From the NCBI GenBank assembly GCA_964391765.1, contig CAYMNG010000002.1, forward strand, positions 6,066 to 70,065: a stretch of 64,000 nucleotides of DNA, given 5' to 3'. Each line of letters opens with the position of its first letter. Position 1 is the first letter of the stretch. This document shows positions 24,608 through 32,937 of the stretch, one piece after another. The notes beneath the pieces are model-generated. The model was not told the origin of the DNA. It saw only the letters and a list, made by a program, of their open reading frames with translations, and did not search any database. This stretch comes from UBA10649 sp964391765 (GTDB lineage Bacteria; Actinomycetota; Actinomycetes; S36-B12). The position numbers and the translations under genes were made by a program.

Positions 24608-24862
24608 CTACGCGTTGCTGCGTGCGCGCAGGCGGGCGTTGCGGCGCTTCAGCGCGCGGCGCTCGTCCTCGGACAGGCCACCCCAGACACCCGCGTCCTG
24701 ACCGGTCTCCAAGGCCCAGCGAAGGCATTCGTCCACCACCGGGCATCGCCGACACACGGCCTTGGCCTCTTCGATCTGGACCAGGGCCGGTCCGGTGTTT
24801 CCGATGGGGAAGAACAGTTCCGGGTCCTCGTCACGGCAGGCAGCCTGGTGGCGCCAGTCCAT
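24608..24862 (-). CDS. whiB1: WhiB1-type iron-sulfur transcription factor
   Basis: The 84-residue protein has Cys9, Cys37, Cys40 and Cys46 for a [4Fe-4S] cluster, the GVWGG turn, and a basic tail EDERRALKRRNARLRAR. It is nearly colinear with mycobacterial WhiB1 (MDWRHKAVCRDEDPELFFP...). WhiB1 is a nitric-oxide-responsive regulator that binds the primary sigma factor. The start is the ATG preceded by GGAGAAAAGC. Two CRP-like sites upstream match the known CRP control of whiB1. Confidence 0.95.
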   Translation of the reverse strand: MDWRHQAACRDEDPELFFPIGNTGPALVQIEEAKAVCRRCPVVDECLRWALETGQDAGVWGGLSEDERRALKRRNARLRARSNA

Positions 24863-24905
24863 GCTTTTCTCCAATGTGCAGGCATGCGCCGGGTTCGCCG
24901 GCGCT

Positions 24906-24921
24906 CGTGATCGCTTTCACG
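24906..24921. promoter_or_regulatory. CRP-type site upstream of whiB1
   Basis: CGTGATCGCTTTCACG is a perfect palindrome in its outer halves (CGTGA-N6-TCACG) and fits the mycobacterial CRP consensus. It lies about 45 bases before the whiB1 ATG, downstream of the likely start of transcription, so it could repress. Confidence 0.65.
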
Positions 24922-25071
24922 TGCGCGGCTCGGACCTCGTCCCGCACCGGGGATCTCCCGGGGTAGGACAGGGGAGCCTAACCAACGTCGTGACCGCAAT
25001 GGGCTCGTATAGGTTCGCAGACGTTCGGGACCAGAACAAGGCCAAATGCGGGTTTGACCGGCGGCAATCCG

Positions 25072-25087
25072 TGTCTGATAGATCACA
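25072..25087. promoter_or_regulatory. Second CRP-type site upstream of whiB1
   Basis: TGTCTGATAGATCACA matches TGTGA-N6-TCACA in eight of ten fixed positions. It lies about 210 bases upstream of whiB1, near the 3' end of the lipid-kinase gene, in the position of an activating site. A TAGGCT -10-like box for whiB1 is found on the minus strand near 24970-24980. Confidence 0.5.
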
Positions 25088-25093
25088 GCGAGG

Positions 25094-26083
25094 TCACGAC
25101 GGGGGCTTTTGTCCGGATTTTCCGTCCGATATCCGGGGCGATTGCGCAAGCGGTTGCAGCGCGACGACGCGGAGCGCGTCCGCGTGCGCGGTGAACACCA
25201 GTTCGGTCCGCTCGCCCATCGCCTCGCCGTCGAGCTGGACCGCGACCGGTCGGTCCGCGGTCACGGTGAAGCGGTCGACGTCGTGCCAGGACACCAGCGC
25301 ACCGCGGGCGGTACCGACCCGAGGGGAACCGGACACCATCCGGGTCGCGGCGACCAGTGACGTCGGCACGCCCAGGCGACGGCTGCCGAACAGGTCCAGG
25401 CCGGTGTCGAAGCCGGCCCGCGGGCACGGGTTGATCGGCCAGTCGCCGAAGAAGGTCCACGGCGTGGTGTTCTGGACGAAGGCGAAGAAGACCGAGTCGA
25501 CGCGCTCGCCGGCCCGGTCGAGGGTCAACGGCGCGGACCGTCGATCGGTGTGCCGGAAGAACTGCTCCAGCGTCGTGGCCAGGTAGCGGATCGGGGTCGC
25601 GGTCCGACCGGCCCGTCGCTTGCGTTCCATCGCCGCGATGATCTCCGCGTCGATGCCCAGCCCGGCGTTCGCGACGAACCACCGGTCGTCGGCGCGCCCG
25701 AGGCCGATCGACCGGCTCACCCCCGCGCGGACCAGTTCCAGCAGCAGCCCCGTCGATTCGACCGGGTCGGTCGGCAGGCCCAGCGCGCGGGCGAAGACGT
25801 TCCCGCTGCCGCCGGGGACGGTGGCGAGCATCGGGACGTGCGGGCCCGGACCGGTGGCGAGCAGGCCGTTGACGACCTCGTGCACGATGCCGTCGCCGCC
25901 CAGGGTGAGGACGATGTCGCGGCCCTCGGCCACGGCCCGTTCGCCGAGGGCGACGCCGTGGCCGCGGTGCGTCGTGACGGTGACGTCGAGGTCGATCTCG
26001 TCGGACAGGGCGTGGACGATGACGTCGATGATCCGCGGAGAGGTCGTCGTCGCCCGGGGGTTGACGACGAACAGTCCGCGCAC
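25094..26083 (-). CDS. Diacylglycerol/lipid kinase family protein
   Basis: The 329-residue protein has the DAGK catalytic domain with the nucleotide-binding GGDGIVHEVVNGL motif near residue 70 and VPGGSGNVFARALGLP after it. It should phosphorylate a lipid such as diacylglycerol or a related alcohol at the membrane. The GTG start lies six bases after TATTGT, a leaderless arrangement, and an upstream ATG would add a poorly supported 26 residues. Its place next to whiB1 is the same as in mycobacteria. Confidence 0.88.
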   Translation of the reverse strand: MRGLFVVNPRATTTSPRIIDVIVHALSDEIDLDVTVTTHRGHGVALGERAVAEGRDIVLTLGGDGIVHEVVNGLLATGPGPHVPMLATVPGGSGNVFARALGLPTDPVESTGLLLELVRAGVSRSIGLGRADDRWFVANAGLGIDAEIIAAMERKRRAGRTATPIRYLATTLEQFFRHTDRRSAPLTLDRAGERVDSVFFAFVQNTTPWTFFGDWPINPCPRAGFDTGLDLFGSRRLGVPTSLVAATRMVSGSPRVGTARGALVSWHDVDRFTVTADRPVAVQLDGEAMGERTELVFTAHADALRVVALQPLAQSPRISDGKSGQKPPS

Positions 26084-26164
26084 CGCTCGACAATAGCGAG
26101 CCGGTGAGATCGGACCGTCGCACGCGACGGCCATCGCGACGGCCATTGCTACGGTGACCACGCC

Positions 26165-26566
26165 ATGAGCGTCCCCGACCGCGTGTTCGTCGTCCCGGCG
26201 ATGATCGCGTTCGGCCAGGCGGCGGCGCTGGTCGGGTACGCGGTGTTCGACGTCGTCGAGGCGGTCCGCGTGGGGATCACCGGCCCGGCCGACGTCTCGA
26301 ACCTGCCGGCCCTGCTCCTGCTCATCACCATCACGTTCGTGTTCGGCCTGGGCCTGGCCTGGGTCGGGGTCGGCTGGTGGCGCGCGCGCCGGTGGGCCCG
26401 GGCGCCGTTCGTGTTCGCCCAGATCATCGCGGGGCTGATCGGGGTCGAGTTGGCCCAGTCGGCCGGGTCGGTCGAGCGGACCGTGGGAATCGCCGTGGTC
26501 CTGCTCGCGGTCCTGGGTCTCGTCGTCGCGTTCTCCCCACCGGTGAATCGCGGGCTGCGCGACTGA
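26165..26566 (+). CDS. Four-helix membrane protein, unknown function
   Basis: The 133-residue protein has four predicted transmembrane helices (around residues 8-30, 48-72, 80-98 and 106-126) with a WWRARRWAR basic turn after the second. I recognise no named family beyond a resemblance to small conserved actinobacterial membrane proteins. TACGGT lies nine bases before the ATG. It is divergent from the lipid kinase and convergent with sigF. Confidence 0.7.
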   Translation: MSVPDRVFVVPAMIAFGQAAALVGYAVFDVVEAVRVGITGPADVSNLPALLLLITITFVFGLGLAWVGVGWWRARRWARAPFVFAQIIAGLIGVELAQSAGSVERTVGIAVVLLAVLGLVVAFSPPVNRGLRD

Positions 26567-26596
26567 GCCGGGTGCGCGCGGCCGGGCGGTGGAGTT

Positions 26597-27358
26597 CTAC
26601 GCGTCGTCGGTCGAGGTCGCCGTCGTACGAAGTTGGGCCAGCGTCCGGCCCAGGATGCGCGAGACCTGCATCTGCGAGACCCCGATCTCCTCGGCGATGC
26701 GCACCTGCGACAGGCCGTCGACGAAGCGCAGCGTGAGCACCCGTCGCTGGCGGGCCGTCAGGCCGGCGAGCAGCGGGCGAAGGACGTCGCGATCGTCGAC
26801 GGCGTCGAAGGCGCCCGTCGACCCGTCGGCGACGTCCGGCACCGCGGGCAGGTCGAACGGGTCGGTCGTCCCGGCGTGCTGAGCCTCGAGCGCCTCGAGG
26901 ACCTCCTCCTCGGTCAGCCCGAGGTCTTCGGCGAGCTCGCCGACGGTCGGTGCCCGGCCGTTGCCGACCGTGAGCTCGTCCGCGCGTCGGGTGACGACCG
27001 ACACGAGTTCCTTCACCCGGCGGGGGACGTGCAACGCCCACGCGGAGTCGCGAAAGCACCGCTTGATCTCGCCGAGGATCGTGGGCGTCGCGAACGTCGA
27101 CAACGCCGTGCCACGGTCCGGGTCGTACCGGTCGATGGCGTTCAGCAGGCCGATCACGCCGACCTGGACGACGTCCTCGGCGGGGATCCGCTGGGTGGGG
27201 AAGCGGCGGGCGAGCGCCCGGACCAGAGGCAGGTGCAGGTGCACCAGTTCCTCGCGTGCGCCCTGGCGCGCGCGCTCGTCGTCGGCGCCGAGCCGGGCCA
27301 GCAGGTCCTGCTCCCGCGCCCGGTCGGCAGCGGTCCAGCCGGTGGGATCGGTCGTCAC
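26597..27358 (-). CDS. sigF: SigF/SigB-family sigma factor
   Basis: The 253-residue protein has sigma regions 2, 3 and 4: AEDVVQVGVIGLLNAIDRYDPDRGTALSTFATPTILGEIKRCFRD, then WALHVPRRVKEL, and VLTLRFVDGLSQVRIAEEIGVSQMQVSRILGRTLAQLR. This is the alternative sigma factor type used in general stress and development. The GTG start overlaps the stop of the RsbW-like gene by four bases, so the pair is translationally coupled, as usual for sigma and anti-sigma. Confidence 0.92.
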   Translation of the reverse strand: MTTDPTGWTAADRAREQDLLARLGADDERARQGAREELVHLHLPLVRALARRFPTQRIPAEDVVQVGVIGLLNAIDRYDPDRGTALSTFATPTILGEIKRCFRDSAWALHVPRRVKELVSVVTRRADELTVGNGRAPTVGELAEDLGLTEEEVLEALEAQHAGTTDPFDLPAVPDVADGSTGAFDAVDDRDVLRPLLAGLTARQRRVLTLRFVDGLSQVRIAEEIGVSQMQVSRILGRTLAQLRTTATSTDDA

Positions 27359-27732
27359 GCGCCGATGCCGGCGGGTCGGTCCACCCGCAGGCGCAGCGTG
27401 AGCGATCCGTCGGCGACGTCCGCGGCCAGGTCGTCGACGAGGGCCGTCAGCACCGTCCAGCCGAACGTGTCGGTCGACGGGGTACGCACCAGGTCGGTCG
27501 GCGCGCAGATCGTGACGTGCAGCGCGGCCGGCCCGACGGCGAACCGGCACGTGACCGACGCGGCCGGCGGCGCGGCGGCGAGCACCTGCACGACGGCCTC
27601 GTCGACGGCGAGCCTGACGTCCTCGAGCCGGTCGACGCGCAGCTGTGCGCGCGCGGCCATGGCCGCCGCGACCGTCCGGGCGATCGTGACGTTCGCGGTG
27701 TCCGTGTCGAACGTCACCGTCACCGTGCTCAC
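27355..27732 (-). CDS. RsbW/UsfX-like ATP-binding anti-sigma protein
   Basis: The 125-residue protein has a GHKL-type kinase fold in short form: VDRLEDVRLAVDEAVVQVL supplies the N-box (D-E-A in place of N-E-A), and the end shows FGWTVLTALVDDLAADV. The region of the ATP lid is shortened. It should bind and inhibit the SigF-type sigma encoded next. It begins with a GTGA overlap to the acetyltransferase gene and ends with a GTGA overlap to sigF. No anti-anti-sigma gene is in the operon. Confidence 0.82.
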   Translation of the reverse strand: MSTVTVTFDTDTANVTIARTVAAAMAARAQLRVDRLEDVRLAVDEAVVQVLAAAPPAASVTCRFAVGPAALHVTICAPTDLVRTPSTDTFGWTVLTALVDDLAADVADGSLTLRLRVDRPAGIGA

Positions 27733-28268
27733 GGCGCCCCCACCTCGCTGGCCGCCGCGGCGGCGGTCGACGTCGGTCCGGTGGCGGCGACGTCGAGCAG
27801 CGCCTGGCCGGTCAGCCGGTAGGGGACCCACTGCGTGAGCGCCTCGGCGCCGCGGGCGGCGTAGAAGTCCCGGCCGGGGGTGTTCCAGTCCAGGACCCAC
27901 CACTCCAGCCGGCCGTAGTCGTTGGCGACGCACTCGGCGGCGAGGGCCTGCAGCAACGCCGAGCCGTACCCGCTCCCGCGCAGCGACGCTCGGACGTACA
28001 GGTCCTCCAGGTAGATCCCGTGGACCCCGAGCCAGGTCGAGAAGTTCAGGAACCACAGGGCGAACCCGCCGATCCGGTGGCCGGGGCCGGCATGCTCCAC
28101 GACGTGCCCGAACACCGCCGGGTTGGGTCCGAACAGCGCGTCGTGGAACTGCCCCGCGGTCGCGGTGGCACACTCGCTGGCCCGTTCGTAGGCGGCCAAC
28201 TCGGCGACGAGCGCGACGATCTCGTCGACGTCCGCGGGTTGGACGCGTCGGACGTCGCCGTCGGCCAT
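27729..28268 (-). CDS. GNAT-family N-acetyltransferase (SSAT-like)
   Basis: The 179-residue protein has the GNAT fold with the acetyl-CoA loop RGSGYGSALLQAL and the preceding GIYLEDLYV strand, the pattern of the spermidine/thialysine acetyltransferase group. The acceptor substrate is unknown. The ATG lies six bases after TAGGGT, so the whole operon (this gene, the anti-sigma and sigF) is probably read from a leaderless message. Confidence 0.88.
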   Translation of the reverse strand: MADGDVRRVQPADVDEIVALVAELAAYERASECATATAGQFHDALFGPNPAVFGHVVEHAGPGHRIGGFALWFLNFSTWLGVHGIYLEDLYVRASLRGSGYGSALLQALAAECVANDYGRLEWWVLDWNTPGRDFYAARGAEALTQWVPYRLTGQALLDVAATGPTSTAAAAASEVGAP

Positions 28269-28326
28269 GGCGCGACCCTAGACCCCCGGCGGGTCCGGAC
28301 CCGGCCGAACGTGGTCGAATCGCCTC

Positions 28327-28950
28327 GTGACCGATTCGACCGTCGCGGACTTCTGGTTCGACCCGCGCTGCCCGTGGTCCTGGCTGGCCTCGCGCTGGAT
28401 GCTGCAGGTCGCGCAGGTGCGCGACGTGCCGGTGCGCTGGCGGGTCATGTCGCTCGCCCTGCTCGGCGAGGGCGGCGACGGGTCGACGTCGGACCGGGCG
28501 CTCGTCGACGCCTACTGGCAGCCGGTCCGCGCGGTCGTCGCGGCGCGGCGGCAGGCCGGCGACGGCGTCGTGCTGCCGCTGTTCACCGCGCTGGGCAGCC
28601 GGTTCCACCTCGACGACCGCGACGACGTCGACGCCGTCGTGCGCGAGGCGCTCGCGCAGGTCGGGCTCCCGGCCGACCTGGCCGATGTCGGCCTGACCGA
28701 CGCGGTCGACGACGCGGTACGGGCCAGCCACGCCGAGGCGATCGCCCTGGTCGGCAACGACGTCGGCGCACCGGTCATCGCCGTACCTGGTCCGGACGGC
28801 GAGCCGATCGCGTTCTTCGGACCGGTCGTCACGCCCGCGCCGACGGGCGCGGCCGCCGGTCGGCTGTGGGACGGGGTCCTCCTGGTCGCGGGCACGCCGG
28901 GCTTCTTCGAGCTCAAGCGATCTCGGGACGTCGAGCCGAACTTCGACTGA
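28327..28950 (+). CDS. DsbA-like (Rv2466c-type) protein with CPWS active site
   Basis: The 207-residue protein matches the mycobacterial mycothiol-dependent reductase Rv2466c throughout: VADFWFDPRCPWSW at the N-terminus, RVMSLALL, GNDVGAPVIAV with the cis-Pro, AFFGPVV and FFELKR near the end. The known enzyme has C-P-W-C; here the second cysteine is Ser18, leaving only Cys15. A monothiol mechanism using mycothiol is possible. The gene is followed by a one-base overlap with a DNA glycosylase, as near Rv2464c-Rv2466c in mycobacteria. Confidence 0.85.
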   Translation: MTDSTVADFWFDPRCPWSWLASRWMLQVAQVRDVPVRWRVMSLALLGEGGDGSTSDRALVDAYWQPVRAVVAARRQAGDGVVLPLFTALGSRFHLDDRDDVDAVVREALAQVGLPADLADVGLTDAVDDAVRASHAEAIALVGNDVGAPVIAVPGPDGEPIAFFGPVVTPAPTGAAAGRLWDGVLLVAGTPGFFELKRSRDVEPNFD

Positions 28951-29759
28951 TGCCCGAGGGCAACGTCGTCCACCATCTCGCCCGACGTCTCGGGCGGGCC
29001 TTCACCGGTCGTTCGGTCCGGGTCGACAGCCCCCAGGGGCGGTTCGCCGACGGCGCGGCGCTGGTCGACGACCGACGCGTGCGACGGGTCGAGGCCCACG
29101 GCAAGCACCTGTTCGTCGGTTTCGACGGCGGCCGCTGGATCCACGTCCACCTCGGCCTGTTCGGCAAGTGGCAGTTCGGGGACGGTGACCTGCCCGATCC
29201 GGTCGGACAGGTGCGGCTGCGGCTGTGGACCGCCCAGTCGTGGGCGCAGCTGCGCGGACCGACGGTGTGCGAGGTGCTCGACGACGCCGGCAAGCGTGCG
29301 GCGGTGCGCCGCGTCGGACCGGACCCGATCCGCCCGGGCGCGGATCCGGCGCCGGCGTGGGAGCGGATCCGGCGCAGCGGGACGCCGATCGCCGCACTCC
29401 TCATGGACCAACGCGTGCTCTCGGGCGTCGGCAACATCTACCGCGCCGAAGTCCTGTTCCGGCACAACCTGTCCCCGTTCCGGCCGGGTCGCGACCTCGA
29501 CGCGGGGACGTTCTCGGCGATGTGGACCGACCTCGTCGCCCTGATGCGGGCGGGGAGCCGGCGCGCCCGGATCGACACGGTGCGCGCGGAGCACCTGCCC
29601 GAGGTGATGGGCCGCGCGCCGCGCGAGGACCGGCACGGCGGGGAGGTGTACGTCTACCGGCGGGCCGGCCTGCCGTGCCTGGTGTGCGGCACCGCGGTGC
29701 GCGTGGCCGACCTGGCCGGCCGCAAGCTCTACTGGTGTCCGCGCTGCCAGCCGTCCTGA
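28950..29759 (+). CDS. nei: Fpg/Nei-family DNA glycosylase
   Basis: The 269-residue enzyme starts with MPEGN, so Pro2 and Glu3 are the catalytic nucleophile and acid. It has the beta-hairpin Lys in HGKHLFVGF, the helix-two-turns-helix segment SGVGNIYRAEVLF and a C-terminal zinc finger CLVC...CPRC. It removes oxidised bases and cleaves the abasic site. The closest relatives I recognise are actinobacterial Nei1-type proteins. It shares one base with the upstream reductase-like gene. Confidence 0.92.
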   Translation: MPEGNVVHHLARRLGRAFTGRSVRVDSPQGRFADGAALVDDRRVRRVEAHGKHLFVGFDGGRWIHVHLGLFGKWQFGDGDLPDPVGQVRLRLWTAQSWAQLRGPTVCEVLDDAGKRAAVRRVGPDPIRPGADPAPAWERIRRSGTPIAALLMDQRVLSGVGNIYRAEVLFRHNLSPFRPGRDLDAGTFSAMWTDLVALMRAGSRRARIDTVRAEHLPEVMGRAPREDRHGGEVYVYRRAGLPCLVCGTAVRVADLAGRKLYWCPRCQPS

Positions 29760-29800
29760 GGACGCTGGCGCAGGGGCGCGGTGCTTGATCTACTTGCGCC

Positions 29801-31189
29801 ATGCTGCATGACCGGGATCGGATCCGTGAACGTCTGGACGACGACGTGTTCGCCAGCGTCGACCTCGCCGGTGCCCTGCCGCGGTACCGGATGCCCGACC
29901 ACGAGCAGGACCCGCGGCACGCGTTCCAGGTCGTGCGCGACGAGTTGATGCTCGACGGCAACTCCCGGCAGAACCTGGCGACATTCTGCCAGACGTGGCT
30001 CGAGCCGGAGGTCCACGCGTTGATGGACCTCGCGATCGACAAGAACATGGTCGACAAGGACGAGTACCCGCAGACCGCCGAGATCGAGGCGCGCTGCGTG
30101 CACATGCTCGCCGATCTGTGGCACAGCCCGGACGCGGCGAACACCGTCGGCACGTCGACGACCGGTTCGAGCGAAGCGGCGATGCTCGGCGGCATGGCGC
30201 TGCTGTGGAACTGGCGATCGCGGCGACGCGCGGCCGGGCTCCCGACCGACCGGCCCAACCTCGTCACCGGTCCCGTGCAGGTGTGCTGGCACAAGTTCGC
30301 CCGCTACTGGGACGTCGAGCTGCGCGAGATCCCGCTCGAGGGCGACCGCTGGCTCATGACGGCGGACGCGGCGCTGGCGCGCGTCGACGAGAACACGATC
30401 GGCGTCGTGCCCACCCTCGGGGTGACGTTCACCGGGCAGTTCGAGCCGGTCGCCGCGGTCGCGGCGGCCCTCGACGACCTCGCCGCCCGCACCGGCCTGG
30501 ACGTGCCGATCCACGTGGACGGGGCCAGCGGCGGCTTCCTCGCCCCGTTCTGCGATCCGGACCTGGTCTGGGACTTCCGCCTGCCGCGGGTGAAGTCCAT
30601 CAATTCCTCCGGTCACAAGTTCGGGCTCTCGCCGCTGGGGGTCGGCTGGGTCGTTTGGCGCGACAGCGGCGACCTGCCCGAGGACCTGATCTTCCGGGTG
30701 AACTACCTCGGCGGCGACATGCCGACCTTCGCGCTCAACTTCTCCCGCCCGGGCGGTCAGGTCATCGCGCAGTACTACAACTTCGTCCGGCTCGGCCGCG
30801 AGGGCTACCGGCGGATCCACGAGGCGTCGTACGCGACGGCGCAGTACCTCGCCGACCAGATCGCGGCGATGGGTCCGTTCGACGTCGTGTACGACGGCCG
30901 CGGCGGCATCCCGGCGCTGTCGTGGCGGCTGGTGCCCGGAACCGACCCGGGGTTCACCCTGTTCGACCTCGCCGACCGGCTGCGGGCGGCCGGTTGGCAG
31001 GTGCCGGCGTACACCCTGCCGCCGAACCGGCAGGACGTCGCCGTCCAGCGGATCCTCGTCCGGCACGACGTCAGCCGCGACCTCGCCGACCTGCTGCTGG
31101 CGGACTACCGGCGCGCGGTGGCGCACCTGACCCGCCACCCGCAGTCAGTGCCGTTGACAGCCGCGGAGGCCAGTGGCTTCACCCACTGA
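29801..31189 (+). CDS. gadB: Glutamate decarboxylase
   Basis: The 462-residue protein is a PLP-dependent glutamate decarboxylase. It has the substrate-binding TSTTGSSEAAMLGGMAL segment, the HVDGASGGFLAPF strand with the PLP-contacting Asp, and the PLP lysine in SSGHKFGLSPLG. It converts glutamate to GABA, usually consuming a cytosolic proton in acid stress. No antiporter gene adjoins it. Its end overlaps the convergent DUF3159 gene by 11 bases. Confidence 0.95.
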   Translation: MLHDRDRIRERLDDDVFASVDLAGALPRYRMPDHEQDPRHAFQVVRDELMLDGNSRQNLATFCQTWLEPEVHALMDLAIDKNMVDKDEYPQTAEIEARCVHMLADLWHSPDAANTVGTSTTGSSEAAMLGGMALLWNWRSRRRAAGLPTDRPNLVTGPVQVCWHKFARYWDVELREIPLEGDRWLMTADAALARVDENTIGVVPTLGVTFTGQFEPVAAVAAALDDLAARTGLDVPIHVDGASGGFLAPFCDPDLVWDFRLPRVKSINSSGHKFGLSPLGVGWVVWRDSGDLPEDLIFRVNYLGGDMPTFALNFSRPGGQVIAQYYNFVRLGREGYRRIHEASYATAQYLADQIAAMGPFDVVYDGRGGIPALSWRLVPGTDPGFTLFDLADRLRAAGWQVPAYTLPPNRQDVAVQRILVRHDVSRDLADLLLADYRRAVAHLTRHPQSVPLTAAEASGFTH

Positions 31190-31925
31190 CCCGCGGATGC
31201 CGGATGCCGCGGTGTCCGGCCGGCAGCGAGTGCCGGATGATCCACCACGACGCGACGATCGTGATCGCGGTCAGGGCGTAGAACACGACCCCCGACACGG
31301 CGAGGGCGAGCAGGTTGTCGCCGGCGATGAACGCGAACAGCAGGCCCGCGCGGACGAAGTTCAACAACGCGAACGGCCACGAGGCCAGCGCGTACGTCCG
31401 CACGAGTGCGGGGTCCGCGCGCCAGCGCATCCCGGTGCCCACGAGCGGGCCGACCGTCACGCCGATCAGGGGCCAGCGCGCGAGGTTGGCGACGACGAAG
31501 GCCAATCCGGAAGCGGCGTTGATCAGCAGTCGGGGCCAGAAGAAGTCGGCCGCGCTGCCGGTCCGGCTGGCGACGTAGCCGCTGAGCACGACGAGCAGCA
31601 TCGCGCCGACCGCGCGGGAGGGGTGCTTGCCCTCGACCAGTCGCCAGAGCGTGAAGATCCCGGCGAGGGTGATCGCGATCCCGATCGCCCAGCCGAGCGC
31701 GCGGCTGCCGGTCCCGCCCAGGCCCAGGTAGACGGCGACGAACGCCAACGGCGGCACCACGGTCTCCAGCGCGCCGCGCACGCCGCCGACGAGCCGGGCG
31801 AACGGGTTCGCGGCGTCGTCGGCATCGGCGGAGTTGTCGGCGTCGGCGACCGCCTGCCCGTGGACCTGCTCGTCCGCGGGCTCGAGTGCGTGCTCGGGTG
31901 CGCGGTCGGGTGCGGGATCGGTCAC
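31179..31925 (-). CDS. DUF3159-family membrane protein
   Basis: The 248-residue protein has an acidic N-terminus followed by about six transmembrane helices; WRLVEGKHPSRAVGAMLLVVLSGYVASRTGSAADFFWPRLLIN is typical of the DUF3159 family of actinobacteria. Function is unknown. The GTG start is six bases after TACCCT, a leaderless arrangement. An iron-box-like palindrome lies just upstream, shared with the divergent methyltransferase gene. Confidence 0.8.
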   Translation of the reverse strand: MTDPAPDRAPEHALEPADEQVHGQAVADADNSADADDAANPFARLVGGVRGALETVVPPLAFVAVYLGLGGTGSRALGWAIGIAITLAGIFTLWRLVEGKHPSRAVGAMLLVVLSGYVASRTGSAADFFWPRLLINAASGLAFVVANLARWPLIGVTVGPLVGTGMRWRADPALVRTYALASWPFALLNFVRAGLLFAFIAGDNLLALAVSGVVFYALTAITIVASWWIIRHSLPAGHRGIRHPRVSG

Positions 31926-31953
31926 CGGCACAGGGTAGCGGGCGCCCAGTGAG

Positions 31954-31972
31954 TTAGCGAAGGCTACCCTTA
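31954..31972. promoter_or_regulatory. Candidate iron box (DtxR/IdeR-type)
   Basis: TTAGCGAAGGCTACCCTTA agrees with the 19-base DtxR/IdeR consensus (TTAGGTTAGGCTAACCTAA) in 14 positions and keeps the central AGGCTA core. It lies between the divergent DUF3159 and methyltransferase genes, 30-55 bases from both starts. Confidence 0.5.
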
Positions 31973-32009
31973 CCAAGGTTCACGGGGCGGCCGACCTATC
32001 GTGGCCCGC

Positions 32010-32897
32010 GTGACGACGCGAGACACGGCCGACGACACTCCCGAGGACACTGCCGAGGACACGGCCGAGGACACTCCCGACGGCGGTGCTGACGACGCGG
32101 CCGACCTGTCCGACCTGGCGGACCGGTGGCGCGCCGACCTCGCGGCGTGGGCGATCCCCGAGGACATCCTCGCGCAGGCACCGGCGTCGCCGTGGATCCA
32201 TCCGGTGTCGATGTTCACCGTGGGCGACGACGAGCCCGACACGCTCTCCCACCAGCGGGCACGGGCGGCGTTGGGACCCGGCGGCAGCGTCCTGGACGTC
32301 GGCAGCGGCGGTGGTCGCGCGTCGATGGCGCTGGTGCCGCCGGCCGGTTCGCTGATCGCGGTCGACCATTCACCGGCGATGCTCACCGAGTACGCGGCCG
32401 CCGCCCACCGGCGCGGGGTGCCGGCCCGGACGGTGCTCGGCCAGTGGCCGGCGGTGGCGGACGACGTGCCGGTCGTCGACGTCGTCGTCTGCCACCACGT
32501 GGTCTACAACGTCGCCGACATCGTCCCGTTCCTGCGCGCGCTCGACGCGCACGCCGGCAGCCGCGTCGTCGTCGAGCTGCCCGCCCGGCACCCGTTGACC
32601 TGGCTGGACCCGTTGTGGCGACGCTTCTGGGGCATCGCGCGGCCGACCCGGCCGACCGACGCCGACCTGCTGCGGATCGCCCTCGCGCTCGGCTTCGACG
32701 CGCACCTGGACCGGTGGGTCGACCAGACCTGGGCGAGTCGGGTCGCGCGCACCGACCTCGAGCCGGTGGCCGACGTCCGCACCCGACTGTGCCTGCCGGC
32801 GGATCGCGACGACGACGTCGCGGCTGCGCTGCGCGACCTGCCCGAGCCGGCGACCCGCGAGGTCGCGACGCTTTGGTGGGACGTCGTCCGCGAGTGA
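32010..32897 (+). CDS. Class I SAM-dependent methyltransferase
   Basis: The protein (about 295 residues) has the SAM-binding motif VLDVGSGGGRASMAL and the acidic strand end LIAVDHSPAM, then VVVCHHVVYNV as motif IV. The substrate is unknown. Before the domain there is an acidic repeat of the type E-D-T-A/P encoded by 12-base units. The GTG at 32010 is chosen because TATCGT lies seven bases before it; a GTG at 32001 overlaps that box. An iron-box-like site is upstream. Confidence 0.82.
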   Translation: MTTRDTADDTPEDTAEDTAEDTPDGGADDAADLSDLADRWRADLAAWAIPEDILAQAPASPWIHPVSMFTVGDDEPDTLSHQRARAALGPGGSVLDVGSGGGRASMALVPPAGSLIAVDHSPAMLTEYAAAAHRRGVPARTVLGQWPAVADDVPVVDVVVCHHVVYNVADIVPFLRALDAHAGSRVVVELPARHPLTWLDPLWRRFWGIARPTRPTDADLLRIALALGFDAHLDRWVDQTWASRVARTDLEPVADVRTRLCLPADRDDDVAAALRDLPEPATREVATLWWDVVRE

Positions 32898-32937
32898 GTG
32901 TCCGCGGGTGACCGGCCGCCGGTGCGAGGATGGCCCG

